Positions 6,757-14,236 of a stretch of DNA of 23,955 nucleotides are shown here, one piece after another. The notes under the pieces are model-generated. The model did no database searches. It worked only from the letters and a program-made list of their open reading frames with translations, and was not told where the DNA came from. The position numbers and the translations under genes were made by a program. Each line of letters begins with the position of its first letter. Positions within the stretch are counted from its first letter, which is position 1. The DNA lies in assembly GCA_900770275.1 (NCBI GenBank), contig CAAGJS010000198.1:1-23955 (forward strand), given 5' to 3'. Source of the DNA: Erysipelotrichaceae bacterium (GTDB lineage: Bacteria; Bacillota_I; Bacilli_A; Erysipelotrichales; Erysipelotrichaceae).

Positions 6757-8496
6757 TTACGCATCCAGATCACCGCCCTTCGTCTGCATCTCGACAAGAT
6801 GCCGGTATTGCGGCTCTTCCTGCATCAGACGCTCATGCGTCGATACTTCAACGTGTCCGTCTTTGACAAAGAGCACCTGATCCATCTTCGGAAACTGGGA
6901 TAGACGATGCGAAATCAGGATAATGATTCTGCCCCGGCAATGTCTGCGAAGATTGTCCATGATCCTGGCTTCGGTCTTAGGATCAACGGCAGACAGCGGA
7001 TCATCCAGCACCAGAACCGGCGAATCGTGGAACAGCGCCCGTGCCAGAGCGACACGCGCCTGCTGCCCACCGGACAGACGTACCCCACCCGTGCCAAGCC
7101 GCGTAGACAGACCATTCTGGAATGTCTTCAGGTCTTCATCCATACATACATCGGAAAGTACCTCATCCAGAGGCCCTTCCTTGCCAAGACGGATATTCTC
7201 CTCCACCGTGGCACTGAACAGCTGTGGATCATGGCCCATATAGCCGACGATGAACTTCGAAGAATCATTGTTCAAAGTACGAAGATCGATGCCGTCAAAG
7301 GTAATCTTCCCCTCGTAGGGATGTTCCTCAAGAAACAGCTTTCCAAGCGTCGACTTGCCAGACGCGACGGCTCCGGTGACACCGATGATTTCCCCGGGAT
7401 GTGCCGTGAAGCTCACATCCTTCAGAAGCACCGGTCCACCGGGATAGTGGAATGTGACATGCGATACATCAAGGACAGCAGAATCGGCGGGAATGCCCGG
7501 CTCTGCGAGCTTCGTCTCTTTCATTAACGGATGAATGCGGCCCCAGGATACCTGTGCCTTCTGCACCGAATTGAACAGCTTCGCCGCCGTCGAAGACTTC
7601 TTCGCCAGCTTCGTAAAGCAGGCAAGAAACGTCGTAAAGGACGCAATGTTCCAGACGGACCAGCCGGTACCTGTCACGTTCCTGGCACCGAAATACAGAA
7701 TGAAGATGACACTGAGCATCGATACGCTGTAGTACAGCGGCTCCATCGATGTGGAGAGGATGTTGGCGACAGCCGACTTCTTCTCATAGTCACCCAACGC
7801 TTCTTCGTAGCGTGCGTTCTGGTTGCTTTCCTGACCATAGACACGGTACGTGACAGCGTTGTTGAGACGGTCGAGCGTACGGCCATTCAATGTCCCGGCA
7901 CTTTCCTTGGCTGCGGCACTTGCCCTGGTTACGACAGTTCTGAGCTTTGCGGCAAGAAAATACGCCACCGGAGGAAACGCCATCGACAGCAGCGCGAGCC
8001 GCCAGTCATATCCCACGAGCATCACGATGTACACCGCCATCGCGACACCTGTATCGAAGATCTCCGTCACGAATTTGCGTACACCTTCGACGCAGGAGTC
8101 GACATCGGCGACGGCCTTCGTGAGCAATTGTCCCGCCTCTTCATCGGGATGATCTGACGTTTCCTGCGCCAGAAGGGAGCGGTACAGTACCGCCTTCATG
8201 TCGCGGTTCATGTCGTTGGCAAAGCGGCGTACATAAAGCCGTTTCCAGTAACGGCACAGCTGCACAATGAAAATCACCACCGCATACACAATGGCCAGCC
8301 GAACCATGGATATTGCCGTTCTGTTTCCCTGCAGTATATCGGCCAATGCCTGGGCAAGCTGTCCCTCAAACCAGGGTCCCGCTCCCATGCCGACGTTGTA
8401 GAGGATGCCGGAAATCGTAATGTAGACGAGAAGCTTCTTCTCCTTGCGGATATAGAAAAACAGATCCGCTTCCGTATATTTCTTCTTCGCTTTCAT
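6757..8496 (-). CDS. ABC exporter half-transporter with degenerate catalytic site (partner 1)
   Basis: The 579-residue protein combines a six-helix membrane domain (about 20-310) and an ATPase domain: Walker A GAVASGKS (375-382), signature LSGGQ (474-478), Walker B VLVLDD (494-499) and switch His530. The residue after the Walker B Asp is Asp499, not the catalytic Glu, as in degenerate sites of heterodimeric exporters and ABCC-type proteins (LDDPLSAVD). With the next gene it should form a heterodimer in the cytoplasmic membrane. The start at 8496 overlaps the upstream amidohydrolase stop as ATGA, and AGGGA just before it can act as the ribosome binding site. An upstream ATG at 8550 would lie inside the previous gene and is not preferred. 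Confidence 0.92.
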   Translation of the reverse strand: MKAKKKYTEADLFFYIRKEKKLLVYITISGILYNVGMGAGPWFEGQLAQALADILQGNRTAISMVRLAIVYAVVIFIVQLCRYWKRLYVRRFANDMNRDMKAVLYRSLLAQETSDHPDEEAGQLLTKAVADVDSCVEGVRKFVTEIFDTGVAMAVYIVMLVGYDWRLALLSMAFPPVAYFLAAKLRTVVTRASAAAKESAGTLNGRTLDRLNNAVTYRVYGQESNQNARYEEALGDYEKKSAVANILSTSMEPLYYSVSMLSVIFILYFGARNVTGTGWSVWNIASFTTFLACFTKLAKKSSTAAKLFNSVQKAQVSWGRIHPLMKETKLAEPGIPADSAVLDVSHVTFHYPGGPVLLKDVSFTAHPGEIIGVTGAVASGKSTLGKLFLEEHPYEGKITFDGIDLRTLNNDSSKFIVGYMGHDPQLFSATVEENIRLGKEGPLDEVLSDVCMDEDLKTFQNGLSTRLGTGGVRLSGGQQARVALARALFHDSPVLVLDDPLSAVDPKTEARIMDNLRRHCRGRIIILISHRLSQFPKMDQVLFVKDGHVEVSTHERLMQEEPQYRHLVEMQTKGGDLDA

Positions 8497-9173
8497 TTTC
8501 CCTGTACCATTCGAGCAAAGTAGTGAAACAGCTCGTCGCCGGATACACATCCTTCGTGGCGGTTGGCAAACGCAGCCTTTTCCGGATGGAACTGTACGGC
8601 AATGATCGGAAGCTCCCTGTGTTCCATCGCTTCAATGACACCATCCGACGTCGATGCCGCAAGGCGGAAGTCGTCGGCCATAGTCTTTACTGCCTGATGG
8701 TGATAGGAATTTACCAGCAGCGTATCCTGTCCATAGGCACGGTACAGGAAACTGTCACGCTCCACCTTGATCAGGTGAACAGCTTCGATCTCCACCGGTT
8801 TTTCCGGTCCATGGTGAATCAGCGGATGTTCCACCTGTGTCGGAATATCCTGAATCAAGGAGCCGCCGAAATAGACGTTGATACTCTGGATGCCGCGGCA
8901 GATGCCAAAGACCGGCATCCGCTTTTCAACAGCCACCTTCAATGCGGCAAAATCCGCCTTGTCACGCTCGGGATCGGTCTTGTCGGTTCCGTTCATCTCT
9001 TCGTGATACAGCGAAGGATCGACGTCCAGACCGCCCGGAATCAAGACAGCGTCGCATTTTTCCACTTCCTTTGGATCCATGGTCAGTACGACATCGAGGC
9101 CTGCGTGGCTGAGGGCCTGAATATAGTTCACGATGCCGTAACCGTTCATATCTTCAATAATCGCTGCGCGCAT
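8493..9173 (-). CDS. Gamma-glutamyl-gamma-aminobutyrate hydrolase family (peptidase C26) class I glutamine amidotransferase
   Basis: The 226-residue protein has the class I glutamine amidotransferase fold typical of PuuD-like hydrolases: VLIPGGLDVDP near 43-52, the nucleophile elbow GICRG with Cys92, and QFHPE with His196 and Glu198 completing the catalytic triad. The family hydrolyses gamma-glutamyl amides, for example gamma-glutamyl-GABA in putrescine degradation, but many members have other gamma-glutamyl substrates. The start at 9173 follows TTAAGGGGT at ideal distance; the in-frame ATG at 9200 is less well placed. It is the first gene of an operon with two ABC exporter subunits, coupled to them by an ATGA overlap, so the hydrolase may process or detoxify a molecule that the exporter handles. 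No clear promoter hexamers were found upstream. Confidence 0.9.
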   Translation of the reverse strand: MRAAIIEDMNGYGIVNYIQALSHAGLDVVLTMDPKEVEKCDAVLIPGGLDVDPSLYHEEMNGTDKTDPERDKADFAALKVAVEKRMPVFGICRGIQSINVYFGGSLIQDIPTQVEHPLIHHGPEKPVEIEAVHLIKVERDSFLYRAYGQDTLLVNSYHHQAVKTMADDFRLAASTSDGVIEAMEHRELPIIAVQFHPEKAAFANRHEGCVSGDELFHYFARMVQGK

Positions 9174-9291
9174 ATGATTACCCCTTAATAACTCTTTCAT
9201 AGTACAGTTCCGTGGAAACGATGGACAGACTCCAAATGTAAATAATTCATAAACAAAGATTCTTCAGATTCTGCAGACATACATATTTTCC

Positions 9292-9320
9292 TTGCGTCGA
9301 TTGCGGCACTCATCTATAGT
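9292..9320 (+). promoter_or_regulatory. Sigma-70 type promoter of the DUF1275 gene
   Basis: TTGCGT (9292-9297) and TATAGT (9315-9320) are separated by 17 bases. The start of transcription would fall near 9327, about 19 bases before the chosen ATG. The placement argues against the in-frame TTG at 9292 being a start codon. Confidence 0.6.
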
Positions 9321-9345
9321 TGGTCTTCGGAAAAGAGAACGAATC

Positions 9346-10035
9346 ATGCAGAAACGTTTGTTCAGTCGGTCATTACAGATGTCCGAAGCACCGATCACGG
9401 TGTTCTTCCTCACCCTTTCCGGCGGGATGCAGGATGCCTACTCCTATTTTGTGCGCGGCAAGGTCTTTGCCAATGCGCAGACGGGAAACATCGTGCTGAT
9501 GAGTCAGCATTTCTTTGCGAAGGATCCGGCCGGAGGCCTGCGCTACCTCATCCCGCTTCTTGCCTTTGCGGCAGGCATCGTTGCCGCGGAGCGGATCCAT
9601 GCTTCATTTGCAGGGACCGGGCGGATCCATTGGCGACAAGTGGTGGTGATACTGGAGGCACTGGTCCTTGTCCTTGTCGGTTTCATGTCCTCGGGGGCAG
9701 ATCTTGCGGCAAATGCCTTGACTTCCTTCTGCTGTGCGATGCAGGTGGAAGCCTTCCGGAAAATATCGGGCTATGGTTACGCCAGCACCATGTGCATTGG
9801 CAATCTGCGTGCAGGCATGGAGGCGCTGTCCATCTATCTGCGCACCCATGAACATGAAAAGCTGATCCAGTGCGGACACTACTTCGGCGTCATCGTTACC
9901 TTTGCGCTTGGTGCAGGGCTTGGAAGCTGTCTTGCGGCATCTTTATATCATGCGATGATCTGGATCTGCAGCGGATTGCTTGTGATTGCGTTCCTGCTCA
10001 TGCTGAACAACGATGCGGCAGACGCAATGCTATGA
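9346..10035 (+). CDS. YoaK/DUF1275 family membrane protein
   Basis: The 229-residue protein has about six hydrophobic segments and the features of the DUF1275 (YoaK) family: LTLSGGMQDAYSY near the N-terminus, FANAQTGNIVLM around residues 43-54, and the central AMQVEAFRK plus STMCIGNLRAG repeat-like element. The family is widespread in bacteria and its function is unknown; a transport role has been suggested only by its membrane topology. The start is the ATG at 9346, after a purine-rich GAAAAGAGAA and downstream of the promoter. It may be co-transcribed with the Nudix gene that begins eight bases after its stop. Confidence 0.88.
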   Translation: MQKRLFSRSLQMSEAPITVFFLTLSGGMQDAYSYFVRGKVFANAQTGNIVLMSQHFFAKDPAGGLRYLIPLLAFAAGIVAAERIHASFAGTGRIHWRQVVVILEALVLVLVGFMSSGADLAANALTSFCCAMQVEAFRKISGYGYASTMCIGNLRAGMEALSIYLRTHEHEKLIQCGHYFGVIVTFALGAGLGSCLAASLYHAMIWICSGLLVIAFLLMLNNDAADAML

Positions 10036-10036
10036 T
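10028..10036 (+). promoter_or_regulatory. Extended -10 element, possible leaderless start of the Nudix gene
   Basis: TGCTATGAT, identical to the element before the BMP-like gene, ends six bases before the ATG at 10043. It overlaps the stop codon of the DUF1275 gene (TGA 10033-10035). There is no Shine-Dalgarno sequence before the ATG and no recognisable -35. The Nudix pair may therefore have its own transcript in addition to read-through. Confidence 0.45.
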
Positions 10037-10042
10037 AGCCCT

Positions 10043-10447
10043 ATGAGCGAAAACAGAAAGACAGTCCGCGTAGCAGCCGCCATCATCATCCATGACCGGC
10101 AGGTATTTGCGACGCAGCGCGGCTATGGCGACTTCAAGGACGGCTGGGAATTTCCGGGCGGAAAGATTGAGAAAAACGAAACCGGAGATACTGCTGTTGT
10201 TCGCGAAATCAAAGAGGAGCTCGCATCAACCGTGGAACCCCTCCGGCTTCTGACAACAGTTGAGATGGACTATCCCGGCTTTCATCTATCGATGGAGTGC
10301 TGGATCTGCCGTCTCATCGACGGCCATCTGAAGCTGCTGGAAGCGGAAGATGCACGCTGGCTGAACAGAGAGAATATCGACAGCGTCGACTGGCTGCCGG
10401 CAGATAGAGCGGTCGTAGAAAAGCTCAGGGAAACGGACTTCCTATGA
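10043..10447 (+). CDS. Nudix hydrolase, MutT/CTP-diphosphatase-like
   Basis: The 134-residue protein contains a complete Nudix box: GGKIEKNE, then REIKEEL, matching GX5EX7REUXEEXGU at about residues 38-60 except that the last Gly is Ser or Ala. Upstream EFPGGK and downstream GFHLSMECWICRL are typical of the MutT-type group that hydrolyses oxidised or non-canonical nucleoside triphosphates; whether it prefers 8-oxo-dGTP or (d)CTP-type substrates cannot be told. It is a small cytoplasmic enzyme. The chosen ATG lacks a ribosome binding site, but an in-frame ATG at 10013 would lie deep inside the previous gene. Its stop overlaps the start of the following small gene in ATGA. Confidence 0.92.
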   Translation: MSENRKTVRVAAAIIIHDRQVFATQRGYGDFKDGWEFPGGKIEKNETGDTAVVREIKEELASTVEPLRLLTTVEMDYPGFHLSMECWICRLIDGHLKLLEAEDARWLNRENIDSVDWLPADRAVVEKLRETDFL

Positions 10448-10740
10448 ATGAACGTGAACGACTCATCCGCAGCCTTGCGCGCATGGGCTATCCGGAACAG
10501 TTTGCGGCAGAACTCATTAAACTGCTGCAGAGTGACTACACCATCCACCGCCTCAACGGCTATCTCTATCAGGCCAAAAATCCTTCGATCGAAGACATCG
10601 TCGATGAGGCATTAGCGATCCTTGAGGACCGCGACCGCATCATTCGCAAGAAGAAGAGCGAATACTACAACTCCAGAATCAATGAGTACATGTTACGGCA
10701 TGATATTGAAGATGACCCGGACCAGAACGACCCCTCCTGA
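10444..10740 (+). CDS. Small hydrophilic protein of unknown function
   Basis: This 98-residue protein is not recognised. It is highly charged and predicted largely helical, with MGYPEQFAAELIKLL in the first third and a long basic/acidic stretch, ALAILEDRDRIIRKKKSEY, that could form a short coiled coil. The C-terminus is acidic. It has no membrane segment or signal peptide. The ATG overlaps the Nudix stop (ATGA 10444-10447), which makes translation coupling and a real gene likely. A terminator hairpin begins inside its last codons. Confidence 0.75.
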   Translation: MNERERLIRSLARMGYPEQFAAELIKLLQSDYTIHRLNGYLYQAKNPSIEDIVDEALAILEDRDRIIRKKKSEYYNSRINEYMLRHDIEDDPDQNDPS

Positions 10741-10760
10741 CAGCAGGAAGGGCCGTTTTC
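10731..10760 (+). terminator. Rho-independent terminator after the Nudix operon
   Basis: CCCTCCTG (10732-10739) pairs with CAGGAAGGG (10744-10752), with one bulged base and loop ACAG, and is followed by CCGTTTTC. The 5' arm includes the last codons of the small gene. The complementary strand lacks a good T-run, so it is less convincing for the alcohol dehydrogenase gene. Confidence 0.7.
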
Positions 10761-10808
10761 TTATTCAGCAATTTGTGTCAATCAATCGAAAATCATGAAA
10801 TCAGGCAA

Positions 10809-12008
10809 TCACAGCTGCGGCTTTGTCCCGGCGGCCATGCAGTAGATTCTGTACATATCCGGCTCATGAAGAACCATCGCAGATCCAATCTGTCCGCCGA
10901 CGGCAATGGCGCAGCGGCGAGCCATTTCCTTCATCTGTGCATCGGTTGGATCAACGCCAAGTTCATGAAGGTTTGTCGGCATCCCGATGGCACGATAGAA
11001 GTCTTCCTGCGCCTCGATGCCAAGAAGCGCCGTATCCTCATCCGTTGCCTGCGGCGCAATGCCATGGACCGTCTCCGCAAACTTTACGAACCGGTGCATG
11101 CAGTTTTTGTATACATAGCGTGCCCAGCTTCCCCAGATTGCGCAGAGGCCGGCGCCGTGCGTCACATCGAACATGCCCGAAAGCTCATGTTCCAGACGAT
11201 GGGAGGCGAAGTCGAAGCCCCCGTTTCCGCAGCCCGTAATGTTGTTATGGGCAAGGGATCCGGCCCACATCACTTCGGCGCGGGCATCATAGTTCTGCGG
11301 ATCCTTGTGAAGAATCAATGTCTCTGTCTTTACGGTTCGCATCAGGGCTTCAGCAATGGAATCTGTAATCTCCATATTGCCCTTGCCCGTGAAATAGCGC
11401 TCCATCGTATGCATCTGCATGTCGGCGCATCCGGCCATCGTCTGATAATCCGGCAGTGTCATTGTCAGCTCCGGATTTTCGATGGCAAAGCGGCAGCGGC
11501 ACAGATCGCTGTTCGTCCCGCGCTTCTCACCTGTCTTCTCATTGGTAATGACGGAGCTGTCGCTCATCTCACTTCCAGCGGCCGCAATGGTCAGTACACA
11601 TCCAACCGGCAGGCATGCTTTTGCCTTCCGCTTACGGTCATACAGATCCCAGACGTCATATTCCGGCTCCGCCAGTCCATAGGCAATGGCCTTTGCCGTA
11701 TCAATGACACTTCCTCCACCGACACCAAGCAGGAAATCGACACCCGTCTTCTTGCCAAGTTCAATGCCTTCATACACCTTGGAAAGATGGGGATTCGGCA
11801 CAACACCGCCCAGCGTATCAAACGTCAGACCCGCTTCCTTTAAAGATGCCTCAACCCTCTCCAGCAAACCGCTGCGTACCGCATGGCCGCCGCCATAGAC
11901 AATCAGCACATGATGGCCGCCATAAGCCGCAACCTGCTTTCCGGTTTCATTTTCTGTTCCTTTACCAAATACAACTCTGGTTGGCGCATAATATTCAAAG
12001 TTATTCAT
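10809..12008 (-). CDS. Iron-type (group III) alcohol dehydrogenase, YqhD/BdhA-like
   Basis: The 399-residue protein aligns along its length with the butanol dehydrogenase/YqhD branch of the Fe-type alcohol dehydrogenases: N-terminal MNNFEYYAPTRVVFGKG, nucleotide-binding GVGGGSVIDTAKAI (95-108), and metal ligands Asp196 and His200 in ADMQMH plus His270 and His284. These cytoplasmic enzymes reduce aldehydes with NAD(P)H using Fe or Zn. The start at 12008 follows GAGAGG about nine bases upstream, and an own promoter precedes it. An in-frame ATG at 12065 would place the start within the promoter and is rejected. It could detoxify aldehydes or regenerate NAD(P)+ during fermentation; the exact substrate is unknown. 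Confidence 0.93.
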   Translation of the reverse strand: MNNFEYYAPTRVVFGKGTENETGKQVAAYGGHHVLIVYGGGHAVRSGLLERVEASLKEAGLTFDTLGGVVPNPHLSKVYEGIELGKKTGVDFLLGVGGGSVIDTAKAIAYGLAEPEYDVWDLYDRKRKAKACLPVGCVLTIAAAGSEMSDSSVITNEKTGEKRGTNSDLCRCRFAIENPELTMTLPDYQTMAGCADMQMHTMERYFTGKGNMEITDSIAEALMRTVKTETLILHKDPQNYDARAEVMWAGSLAHNNITGCGNGGFDFASHRLEHELSGMFDVTHGAGLCAIWGSWARYVYKNCMHRFVKFAETVHGIAPQATDEDTALLGIEAQEDFYRAIGMPTNLHELGVDPTDAQMKEMARRCAIAVGGQIGSAMVLHEPDMYRIYCMAAGTKPQL

Positions 12009-12036
12009 CTGTCTCTGCCTCTCAACTGTTTCATTT

Positions 12037-12065
12037 ATTGTAGGTCGATCTGTGAAGCGGCGCAA
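12037..12065 (-). promoter_or_regulatory. Promoter of the alcohol dehydrogenase gene
   Basis: On the minus strand TTGCGC (12065-12060) and TACAAT (12042-12037) are 17 bases apart. Transcription would start near 12030, about 22 bases before the ATG. The -10 is strong; the -35 keeps only TTG. Confidence 0.5.
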
Positions 12066-12077
12066 AAATAGAAACCA

Positions 12078-12878
12078 TCAACCCTTAAGAATCCGGATCG
12101 CCTCGGCAACCGAAGAAACAACATGATCCGCATCTGCTTTCACAACTTCCGGTGCTTTTTCCATCGCAAAGCCAGTGCCGCTGTTTTGAATCATACCGGC
12201 ATCCGCCTCCTCGTCGCCAATTGCAGCACACTGCTGCACATGCATACCGCGATTTTCAAGAAGCCATGCCGCCGTATCCCACTTCGTACAGCCAGCGGGC
12301 ACAATATCGACGCAGCACCCGTCCCTATGCAGACATAATAGCCGGCCGTCAAACTGATCCCTGACCGCTCTCTGCAAAGCTTCAGCACACGCCTCCGATG
12401 GAGCAATGCAGAACAACCGCATCAGCTTCGCACCCGGCCACTTCAAATAGTCATCCGCCGTATGAAACGCCGGCATCGTAAGTGCATGGATATGGTTCTG
12501 CCACCGCTCAACCGCACCATGCAGATAAAGGCCATTACCCTCAAAAAGATCCAGAAGACTGCAGATATCCGGAAACGCACGACTCAAAAGATCAAAAACA
12601 GACCGCGCATCCAAAGAAGAAAAAAAACCTCTGCACTCTGCCCTTCCATCACAATTCACATAAGCACAGCCCGCACTGTAGATCAGCGTATCAGGAAACA
12701 GATCCTGTTTTTCAAGAAGGCTTCGAACATTGTTTCTTCGCCCCGTTGCGACCCAGAATTCATTACCGTCTGCCCGCCAGTCACGGATCGCCTGCATATC
12801 ACTGTCACGCACATTCTGTGTCCCTGCTTCAAACAGCGTACCGTCCAGATCACTGATCAGTACCTTCCTCATTTCCAT
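12078..12878 (-). CDS. HAD-superfamily phosphatase, Cof-like (paralogue 1)
   Basis: The 266-residue protein has the HAD motifs of the Cof/IIB subclass: DLDGTLF near residue 10-16 with the nucleophile and acid/base aspartates, WVATGR as motif II, Lys in CTKWDTA as motif III, and IGDEEADAGM as motif IV. The large cap between motifs II and III places it among sugar-phosphate phosphatases of the Cof type. The start at 12878 follows AGGAGA at six bases. It is closely related to the next gene upstream (13004-13816), but it has its own promoter and lies beyond that operon's terminator, so it is regulated separately. The substrate is unknown. Confidence 0.88.
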   Translation of the reverse strand: MEMRKVLISDLDGTLFEAGTQNVRDSDMQAIRDWRADGNEFWVATGRRNNVRSLLEKQDLFPDTLIYSAGCAYVNCDGRAECRGFFSSLDARSVFDLLSRAFPDICSLLDLFEGNGLYLHGAVERWQNHIHALTMPAFHTADDYLKWPGAKLMRLFCIAPSEACAEALQRAVRDQFDGRLLCLHRDGCCVDIVPAGCTKWDTAAWLLENRGMHVQQCAAIGDEEADAGMIQNSGTGFAMEKAPEVVKADADHVVSSVAEAIRILKG

Positions 12879-12911
12879 GGCAGTTCTCCTCTTCGTCATC
12901 GTATTTCCATG

Positions 12912-12940
12912 ACTGTATCACGGAACAAAATATGCGTAAA
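12912..12940 (-). promoter_or_regulatory. Extended -10 promoter of HAD paralogue 1
   Basis: On the minus strand TTTACG (12940-12935) is followed after 17 bases by TACAGT (12917-12912), preceded by TGA as extended -10. The nine-base TGATACAGT is identical to the one before the PRD regulator. A TTGACA also occurs at 12950-12945 but at the wrong distance. The leader would be about 27 bases and contains AGGAGA. Confidence 0.5.
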
Positions 12941-12970
12941 ACAATGTCAATGGATTCTTCACATCCAAGT

Positions 12971-12991
12971 AAAAAGCCGGGCATTCCCGGC
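12971..12991 (-). terminator. Rho-independent terminator of the PTS/amidase operon
   Basis: On the minus strand GCCGGG pairs with CCCGGC around the loop AATG and is followed directly by TTTTT. It lies 13 bases after the stop of HAD paralogue 2 and marks the end of the long operon. Confidence 0.9.
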
Positions 12992-13003
12992 AGAAGCATT
13001 TGC

Positions 13004-13816
13004 TTACAACGATTGATGTTCGAGACGCCAGAGTGCATCAGCAACGGAAGGGACAATGTAATCCGCGCTTGCTTTGGCTTTTTCAGCACCACATTCCATC
13101 GCGAAACCAATACCACATCCCATAATCATAGTGGCATCTGCCTCATCGTCGCCAATTGCCGCGCATTGACCAGGTACAAAGCCCTGTTTTTGAAGAGCTT
13201 CCTGAACAGCAAACCATTTTGTATTAGATGCAGGAATGATGTCTGCGCAATTAGCATCATTATGCAAACACAACAGGATTCCGTGAAAACGGTCCTCCAC
13301 TGCCTCCTTCAGCTCTGCAAGGTATTCCTCCGAAGGTGCAACGCAGAAAATCCGCATCAGTCTTGTATCCAGAGAATGAACAAGATATTCACGCGCTGAA
13401 ACATGCGGCGGCATCTGTGATGAGTGAAAATGCTCAAGCCAGAGGTGTTCAGGGCCATCAAAATACCTTTTCTCAGTACCAGACACATCCAGAAAATAAC
13501 AGATATCTGAAAACATGTTATTCAAAAGATCGAACACCCCTGCCGCAGCCGAATTTGCAATAGCTCCTCGATATACAGGAGGATTGCAGCCAATCCTATA
13601 ACCACCGCCAGCGCTGAAAATCAATGTATCCGGTGTAATTCCTTTGTCTGCAAGCATATCAACCGTATCCGGGCCGCGCCCGGTTGCAACCCAGAATTTA
13701 TTACCGGCTTCTTTCCACTTCAGAATGGCAGCGCGATCTTCTTCGCGGATATTATTGGTACATGTTTCAAACAGTGTATTATCGAGATCACTGATGAAAA
13801 TGTTTGTTTTACTCAT
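13004..13816 (-). CDS. HAD-superfamily phosphatase, Cof-like (paralogue 2, last gene of the PTS operon)
   Basis: This 270-residue protein is collinear with paralogue 1: motif I reads DLDNTLF (Asn replaces the usual Gly, both aspartates kept), motif II WVATGR, motif III Lys in NTKW, motif IV IGDDEADATM. The shared segments around LMRIFCVAPSE and DIIPASNTKW show clear homology with paralogue 1. It probably removes phosphate from a PTS-derived sugar phosphate or its product. The start at 13816 overlaps the EIIA stop in ATGAGTAA, so it is translated by coupling; an in-frame ATG six bases upstream is an alternative. Base composition looks more AT-rich than in paralogue 1, which suggests it travelled with the operon and not by a recent local duplication. 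Confidence 0.88.
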   Translation of the reverse strand: MSKTNIFISDLDNTLFETCTNNIREEDRAAILKWKEAGNKFWVATGRGPDTVDMLADKGITPDTLIFSAGGGYRIGCNPPVYRGAIANSAAAGVFDLLNNMFSDICYFLDVSGTEKRYFDGPEHLWLEHFHSSQMPPHVSAREYLVHSLDTRLMRIFCVAPSEEYLAELKEAVEDRFHGILLCLHNDANCADIIPASNTKWFAVQEALQKQGFVPGQCAAIGDDEADATMIMGCGIGFAMECGAEKAKASADYIVPSVADALWRLEHQSL

Positions 13817-14213
13817 CGCCATCGTCCATTGCCGGCATCTGATACGTCTGCATAGAAATAATACCGTTCTTACCTTCGGTCGCAACTGCCTCAATCTCTT
13901 CAGGGGTGCTATCATCATTCAATGCTGTAGCCTGCAGTAACATGGGTAAATTCATTCCACAGAAGATGTATGTATTCGGCCGATCTTTATAAGCAAACAA
14001 ATACTGGTTCACACTTCCATACAGGATGTCAGAAAATGCTATCACCCGCTCATTTCCTGCCTCATCAAAGAAATGTTTTAATTCTTTGTCAGGATGCTCG
14101 CATGTTCCGGAATAGGCGCTGATCGCTGTAACAAATTCTGTATTCGTAAACAATCCCAGTGTATCTTTTGTTCCAGAAGCCATCATTCCATGACTTACCA
14201 ACAATATTTTCAT
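13809..14213 (-). CDS. PTS mannose-family EIIA component
   Basis: The 134-residue protein has the fold and length of EIIA of the mannose (Man) family. The phosphorylatable His8 sits in LLVSHGMMASG at the N-terminus, and the FCGMNLPML segment near 86-94 matches the subunit interface region (GxNLPML). It accepts phosphate from HPr and passes it to EIIB. The start at 14213 is preferred over the ATG two codons earlier because GGAGA is seven bases from it. EIIA is separated from the other PTS genes by five genes in the same operon, which is an uncommon layout. It overlaps the following HAD gene by eight bases. Confidence 0.93.
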   Translation of the reverse strand: MKILLVSHGMMASGTKDTLGLFTNTEFVTAISAYSGTCEHPDKELKHFFDEAGNERVIAFSDILYGSVNQYLFAYKDRPNTYIFCGMNLPMLLQATALNDDSTPEEIEAVATEGKNGIISMQTYQMPAMDDGDE

Positions 14214-14236
14214 ATTCATTCTCCACTCTGTATTAC

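Noticed and set aside
10773..11843. 356-codon plus-strand open frame opposite the alcohol dehydrogenase
   Set aside because: It is a shadow of a well-conserved gene, with a composition rich in His, Arg and Cys and no domain. The terminator of the Nudix operon also lies just upstream.
12945..12950. TTGACA on the minus strand as -35 of HAD paralogue 1
   Set aside because: No -10-like hexamer occurs 16-18 bases downstream. TTTACG with TGATACAGT fits better.
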